From assembly GCF_902167145.1 (NCBI RefSeq), contig NC_050101.1, forward strand, positions 134,198,990-134,262,989: a stretch of 64,000 nucleotides of DNA, written 5' to 3'. The notes beneath the pieces are model-generated. The model ran no database searches and was not told where the DNA came from. It was given only the letters and a program-made list of their open reading frames with translations. Numbering within the stretch: the first letter of the stretch is position 1; each line of letters starts with the position of its first letter. This DNA comes from Zea mays. Taxonomy: Eukaryota > Streptophyta > Magnoliopsida > Poales > Poaceae. Position numbers and translations under genes: made by a program. Shown piece by piece: positions 58,093 through 64,000 of this stretch.

Positions 58093-59939
58093 ATTCTGTT
58101 CATTTTTCTGATGAGTCAGATTTCTGGCATTCACGTTTTTGTCATGCAAGCTTTGGCTGTCTTATGCGGTTAGCAAATCTAAATCTAATTCCTAAATTTA
58201 ACTTGGTCAAAAAGTCTAAGTGCCATGTGTGTGTTGAATCAAAACAACCTCACAAGCCACACAAGGCTGCTGAGGCGAGGAATTTGGCACCTCTAGAACT
58301 TGTTCATTCTGATCTGTGCGAGATGAATGGAATTTTGACAAAAGGTGGTAAAAGATACTTTCTCACTTTTATAGATGACTCCACTAGATTTTGCTATGTG
58401 TATCTCTTAAAAACAAAAGATGAAGCGTTTAATTATTTTAAGACCTATAAAGCTGAAGTTGAGAACCAACTTGAGAGGAAAATAAAACGGTTAAGGTCCG
58501 ATCGAGGTGGAGAATATTTCTCTAATGTGTTCGATGAGTTCTGCGTGGAACATGGTATTATTCATGAGAGGACACCGCCATTCTCACCACAATCCAATGG
58601 GATTGCTGAAAGGAAAAACTGCACTTTAACAGATTTGGTGAATGCCATGTTGAGTACAGCGGGATTGTCCAAGGCATGGTGGGGTGAGGTGATTTTGACA
58701 GCGTGTCATGTCCTAAATAGAGTGCAAACAAAGAACAAAGAGATCACACCATTTGAGGAATGGGAAAAGAGAAGATTAAATCTCTCATATTTGCGCACTT
58801 GGGGTTGCTTGGCTAAAGTGAATGTGCCAATTAACAAAAAGCGTAAACTTGGGCCTAAAACTGTTGATTGTATATTCCTTGGGTACTCTTTTCATAGCAC
58901 TGGGTATAGGTTCTTAATTATAAAATCTGATGTGCCTGATATGTATGTTGATACTATCATGGAATCAAGAGACGCAACATTTTTTGAGAATGAGTTTCCC
59001 ATGAAGAATACACCTAGTGATACAAGTCATGAGACTATAATTCCCCATGAGCACGAATTGTCTATTCCTATAGATCATGCTGAGGATCTTCATGTGCACA
59101 TCCCTGAGGAGGATGACACTATAGTCACTCGAAAGAGCAAGAGACAGAGGGTTGCAAAATCCTTTGGTAATGACTTTATAGTGTACCTTGTGCAAGACAC
59201 ACCAACTACCATTAGTCAGGCATATTCCTCTCTTGATGCTGACTTATGGAAGAAAGCAGTAAGGAGTGAGATGGAATCTATTATGTCTAATGGAACTTGG
59301 GAGGTCGTTGACCGTCCTTATGGTTGTCAACCTATAGGCTGCAAATGTATCTTCAAGAAAAAGCTTAGGCCTGATGGTACAATCGAGAGGTACAAGGCAA
59401 GGCTTGTGGCCAAAGGATATACCTAAAAAGAGGGTGAAGATTTCTTTGATACCTACTCACCAGTGGCTCGATTGACTACAATTCGCACATTAATAGCCGT
59501 GGCAGCCTCTTATGGTCTTATCATTCATCAGATGGATGTTAAGACAGCTTTCCTAAATGGAGAGTTGGATGAGGAGATCTACATGGATCAGCCATAAGGA
59601 TTCATTGCGGATGGTCAAGAGAACAAGGTGTGCAGGTTGATCAAATCATTGTATGGCCTAAAACAAGCACCTAAGCAATGGCATGAAAAGTTTGATAATA
59701 CTCTTACAGCCGCTGGTTTTGCTATAAATGAATCTGACACGTGAGTATATTATTGGTATGGTGGGGGGTGAGTCTGTTATGCTGAACCTTTATGTTGATG
59801 ACATCTTGATCTTTGGATCAAATCTCAATGTGATTGAGGAAGTTAAAAATCTTCTATCGAGCAATTTCGAAATGAAAGATTTGGGAGAAGCTGATGTCAT
59901 TCTAAACATCAAGCTTATTAGAGAAGGTGATGGTGGGGT
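57978..59939 (+). pseudogene. pol: Element E integrase and reverse transcriptase (broken)
   Basis: GAG-pre-integrase zinc region (FWHSRFCHASFG ... CHVCVESKQ, about 58120-58250). The integrase core has D, D, E in HSDLCEMN, RSDRGGEYF and IAERKN (about 58300-58620). RT starts near 59220 (ADLWKKAVRSEMESIM), with MDVKTAFLNG (about 59535) and YVDDILIFG (about 59793). Stops: TAA at 59424, TAA at 59596, TGA at 59742; a one-base frameshift at a G6 run (59763-59768). 482 codons are uninterrupted from 57978 to 59423. Cut at 59939. Confidence 0.88.
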
Positions 59940-60596
59940 TGATAGCCGCCTAGAGGGGGGGTGAATAGGGCGAAACTGAAATTTACAAATATAAACACAA
60001 CTACAAGCTGGGTTAGCGTTAGAAATATAAACGAGTCCGCAAGAGAGGGCGCAAAACAAATCGCAAGCAAGTGAAGAGTGTGACACGCGAATTTGTTTTA
60101 CCGAGGTTCGGTTCTCGCAAACCTACTCCCCGTTGAGGAGGCCACAAAGGCCGGGTCTCTTTCAACCCTTCCCTCTCTCAAACGGTCCTTTAGACCGAGT
60201 GAGCTTCTCTTCTCAAATCAAAGCCGGGAACAAAACTTCCCCGCAAGGGCCACCACACAATTGGTTCCTCTTGCCTTGATTACAATGGAGTTTTGATCAC
60301 AAGAACAAGTGAGAAAGAAAAGAAGCAATCCAAGCGCAAGAGCTCGAAAGAACACGACAAATCTCTCTCGCTAATCACTAAAGCCTTGTGTGGAATTTGG
60401 AGAGGATTTGATCTCTTTGGTGTGTCTAGAATTGAATGCCTAGCTCTTGTAAGTGGTTGAGAAGTGGAAAACTTGGATGCTATGAATGTGGGGGTGGTTG
60501 GGGTATTTATAGCCCCAACCACCAAACTTGACCGTTGGTGGAGCTGTCTGTTCGATGGCGCACCGGACATGTCCGGTGCCCCAGCCACGTCACCAA
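59940..60596. mobile_element. LTR-like Andropogoneae repeat (F), truncated
   Basis: It starts TGATAGCCGCCTAGAGGGG exactly where the element E RT is broken. It contains words familiar from many grass genomic sequences (TTTACCGAGGTTCGGTTC, CGTTGAGGAGGCCACAAAGG) and the perfect 18-bp palindrome CACCGGACATGTCCGGTG at 60561-60578. It ends at 60596, where LTR G begins. No coding region. Element class not established. Confidence 0.6.
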
Positions 60597-63500
60597 TGTG
60601 ACACCCCAGGTGTCAGTTTCGTGTTTTGTCGGGAGATTTATCCTAATCTCGGATGCTCAGTGAAAATTTCTATTTCTCGATCGTGTCTATCTCTGTCTAT
60701 CAGGCTTTCTCATGGAAGTTCACCGAATTCAGAGTAATCGATCGCGAGAAACAACCAATTTTGGAGCGTGTTAAAACTTTTGATTCTCGGAACTAATGCG
60801 AACTTGATAATCTATCTCGAATTATAAATCTCATCTGAAGCTCATTTAATCAAACTCTCGACGACTGTTATTTGATCTGAGCCCTAGTCTAATTCCTCGA
60901 ACCTCGATCGATGTCCGACTATTTTGATCTAAGTCCGTACTCTCAAACGGAATACTCAATATGTCGTCCTCAAATCAATTTTATCCGACTCGGCCAATTA
61001 TCTCATGTCCGAACTGAACTCAAAACCCCGTATCGACAACGATTTTTAAATGTCACAATCTGATTTCTCCGACTAAAAATCCGAAGCCGATCAGAAGTTT
61101 GAGAGAAACATTTATTTTTAAAATAGTGTGCGAGAAATTATTTCCGAGCGAAATCAAATCCAACTCTCGGCCGAATTAATCGCTCAATCGTCCGTTCGCC
61201 GAAACTCTAATTCGCTCTGTTCTCTGTAGAAACGAATTCCGCGGGAGCATTTTTATTCGGAAAAATAATTTAGCGCAGCCCGTTTTTTGCGCGCTTGGGC
61301 CAGCCCAAACCAGCCCAATTGGGCCCATTCGAAACCCTAACCCTAGGGTTTCTCTATAAATACGGATCCCTCTCCCTTGCCCTTGGTCATTTTGCATTCC
61401 CACCCCTATTGTTTTTCCAGCCGCCATCAGCCTTCTTCTTCCCCCACGCCTTCTTCTCCCCCTGGCTTTTTCCTCCACGCGCAGCAGCAGGGAGTCGTGC
61501 TCCCCTCCATGGCGAGCAGCAAGCCGGCGCCCTCTCCGTTTTCCCCTGCTCCTTCCTCCAAGCTGAACGCCAGCCGTGCTCCCTGTTCCTGTCTTCCTCA
61601 CGGCTGCGCGCAGGAGCTTCCTCTCAGCCATGGCGCCCAGAAAAGAGCCCCCAAGCCTGCGCCCTTCCCTACCCCACGGCAAGCAGTAGCTCGCCCAGGC
61701 CCGACGCCTCTGCTCGGCCAGCAGCCTTGGCGCCCCTCCCCTTCTTCCCTGTGGGCGAGCAGCAGCATCTCCCTGCTCCATGGCTCGAGCTCGAGTTTCC
61801 CATGGCGCCTCCACCTACAACTTCGCCCAGCAGCTATGGTGCCCAAGCTCTCTGCTCCCTCCCTCTCCAATGCAGCAGCACATGAGCTCGCCCCCTCCCT
61901 CCTCTTCCCTGTCACGGCCAGGAAACACCGGATCTCGCGCCCTCTCTCTGGTTTGGGTGGAGCAGCGCCTCCCCTGCTATCTCCTCCCCGACGCCCCTTC
62001 GAGATGGCACCCAACAGCCCCAGCACTTTCCCTACTTCGTCTCGCTGCCACTGCTGCGCGCGTGCCATGTGTTCGGCAAAATGTCGAGGGAGGCGTGTTG
62101 TTGCAGCACCGTCGACGCTCACCGGTTGGTCGCTGTTTTGCGCAGCCCCCAACCGCGCCGTCGAAACCCGTGGTGAGAAACCCCCGCTGTTCTCGATGTT
62201 TATTTTCCAATGTGTGTGATGTTCGATGAACTGCCGCCAACAAATTTGTGTGTTTTCGCAGCTAGTGGTCGACGTCGTGCCTTGCCCGTTCGATGAAATG
62301 CCGAGCCATGTGGACAGCCATGCGACTAGTCACGACTCGTTCAGGTTGATTGATTTATAGTTTATAATACGTATGCTTTGATTGATGTCGGGCAGTGCAT
62401 GTATATATGTGGATGTGTGTAATATGTTTTGGCTATACACGTTGGTAGGATCGCGTTTGTGATTAGAGAACAAGAGGTTAATTGACGTGCGCGATTTGTA
62501 GTTGTCTAATTATGTTTTGGTCGATGATGTGCATGTGGTTATATGTGTGTGAAAGTATAATTGTATGAATGGACGCGTGTAGGAAAGAAAATGAAATAGA
62601 AAAGAACTCGGGTATTTTTATTTTGATAGGAAAATATGCGATGCATTGTATAATACGAAAACTAAGTTACAAAATGTGGATTTTGTTTTGAGAAATGCAT
62701 CGATATGTGTTTATGCGAAAAGTGTATTGTTTTAAGCAATGTGATGGGATTCGTAATTTTAGAGGGGATATATTTATTGATGTGGCGAGTGGTTTAGAAA
62801 ATGCTCGTTTGCGTGGAGGATGAATTATTAAAACATGAGTATCGGAGTTCATATATTAGTAGTCGCGCCACATTGATCGATGTGTCTCGAGTGCACGCCA
62901 CCACATGGTTGTATGCGAGACAAGGTAACATAAGGTGTGCTCGACACGAATGTTCGGTCGATATAAGTAGGAAATTGTGTTTGCTTAATTAGAGAGGTGG
63001 TGACATGCCAAAGTAGTCATCGCTTTCTCAATTCTTATAAGTCGAATCGAGTCGATGCGTATTTTGTGTTCGTTAAATTATGCTTCGCATATAATGTGTG
63101 ATTGTGCTCACGGATTCGAGTAGACACTTCAAGCAGGTCCAGTAGGTTTGTGGTATGAGTTGTGTAATGGAGTTAATTGTTTTAGGATCACTATTGAAAT
63201 GCTCTGTTCGTATGAGAAACATGTATGTGTTTATGATTGGGAAGTAAATGCATGGTGATTGTGAGTTGGAGACTAGTAGTTTACGATTCGTATGATTTGG
63301 TCGGTGTGCGAATATACTTGTGAATCTGTGGGTTTATAAAAATGTTGTAGTATATGTTGTGTCTCGGATTGCGACAATAAAAGGCAAGTTGACGTGTATG
63401 TTATTTAGCGGCGATGTCGTTGCTCTAGTTAACCGAATGGTTAGATAACTTGGTTAAGCTCGTAATCACAGCGAATGGCTTGTTGTGGTCTAAATGTGTA

Positions 63501-64000
63501 TGGTCATGGGCGTGGGTAAAAATCTGTAGTGCTCATGTGGTGTCTAAACTAAAATGCGGACTAGTGGGTGAAAAGCGCTTAGATATAAGTATATGCCGGA
63601 TTTGATGATTGTGGTGAATGCGTTTGTTAACTGAATGTGGTAATTTTAGTGCACTAAATAACTTGGATGAAAATTAGTGAGTCTACTTGTTAGTCCTCAT
63701 ATGATTATTTTAACTCTAACAATTGGTAAAGTGTTAGAATAATTCAAGTCTCTAGAACGCGGCAATTCTTGAATTGTATAGAAGCTGAAATGTATTGATT
63801 GCTGTTTTGGACTGCACGTACTGTTTTCGGTGTGCTGTATGTTTGATGAACTAAATTGTGTTTTCTGTAGATATGTGCTATAGAAAAGTGGTAGATAACT
63901 TTATTATCTTGCTGGTGTTAAAATTTGACAGCCATAGGTCTGACCGTTTAAGAGTTGTGCTTTTTACAAATTCAGTAACTGAATCTGTCCAAATTCTGTA
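60597..64000 (+). mobile_element. Del/Tekay-type LTR (G), cut by right window edge
   Basis: Begins TGTGACACCCCAGGTGTC, like the other long LTRs, and runs at least 3.4 kb without reaching an end. A GC-rich leader (about 61270-62260) follows the TATA box at 61355; from 62300 on it is AT-rich with no coding frame. The 280-codon frame 61377-62219 and overlapping minus frames (up to 212 codons) are Pro/Ser/Ala-rich and lie in the leader; I treat them as non-coding. The preceding five bases are ACCAA. Confidence 0.8.
61355..61362 (+). promoter_or_regulatory. TATA box of LTR G
   Basis: TATAAATA lies just before the GC-rich leader, after a CCCTAACCCTAGGGTTT stretch. It is the probable core promoter of the element. 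Confidence 0.65.

Larger units (their letters stand above)
55715..59939 (+). mobile_element. Ty1/copia element (E), 3' part removed by insertion
   Basis: It begins TGTTGGATCTTTTATGGGC inside the chromovirus fragment (5 bases before: CATTT). The LTR probably ends near 56313 (GATCGACA), about 600 bp, followed by a degenerate primer-site-like stretch; this end is uncertain. Gag, protease, integrase and RT follow in the copia order. RT is cut at 59939, where LTR-like repeat F starts TGATAGCC. Its own RNase H and 3' LTR are not in the window. Confidence 0.85.

Noticed and set aside
61176..62243. ORFs of 149-280 codons on both strands in LTR G
   Set aside because: Compositional frames in the GC-rich LTR leader; overlapping on both strands, Pro/Ser/Ala/Arg-rich and without domains.

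Overview
The window looks like intergenic heterochromatin of a grass nuclear genome, most likely Panicoideae/Andropogoneae. This rests on the repeats: two Tat-lineage Ty3/gypsy elements with dual RNase H, Del/Tekay-type LTRs several kb long, an Angela-like copia LTR, and a repeat carrying the CACCGGACATGTCCGGTG palindrome that I associate with Andropogoneae repeats. I found no intact host gene, rRNA or tRNA. Almost every base belongs to a transposable element, a fragment of one, or a simple repeat. All family names come from motif reading, not a database search.

Layout, left to right. 1-3660: a Del-type LTR on the minus strand (L0), cut by the window edge, holding a Tourist-like MITE and a long (TA)n tract. 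3661-10203: AT-rich unclassified DNA with two nested segmental duplications. 10212-11110: a hAT-type non-autonomous element with a perfect 8-bp target duplication. 11401-31944: a second Del-type LTR (L1), split by a copia solo LTR (12537-30058). That solo LTR holds a TIR-bearing DNA element (12627-28827), which in turn holds a 14.4-kb Tat element A (14085-28481, minus). 31945-43137: a third Del-type element (L2) whose LTR carries a Helitron-like element (34856-38412) and a second hAT-type element (39558-39953). Its internal region carries a Tat solo LTR (40591-41828) and a broken coiled-coil ORF. 43138-55092: Tat element C (plus), with its 3' LTR truncated. 55093-55714: a short LTR-like scrap and a chromovirus protease/RT fragment. 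55715-59939: copia element E, cut by an LTR-like repeat F (59940-60596), itself cut by a fourth Del-type LTR G (60597 to window end).

Target-site duplications and exact homology breakpoints support most of the nesting order. The deepest stack is L1 > copia solo LTR > TIR element > Tat A. Coding regions of A, C, E and L2 are all broken by in-frame stops, mostly TAG, as expected from C-to-T decay at CAG (a CHG methylation site). They are also broken by one-base frameshifts that mostly fall in short homopolymers.

The most interesting content is what the Tat elements carry besides gag-pol. Element A has a four-exon gene antisense to gag-pol with three in-frame GT-AG introns, a second antisense acidic ORF behind a TATA box, two tandem arrays (41 and 89 bp), and three hairpin modules next to the 3' LTR whose stems show paired substitutions. 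Element C carries a diverged relative of the antisense gene at the equivalent place. Antisense ORFs in Tat elements are already known (for example gene 23 of maize Grande), so this is a poorly understood system rather than a wholly new one. I saw no convincing evidence of an entirely undescribed system.
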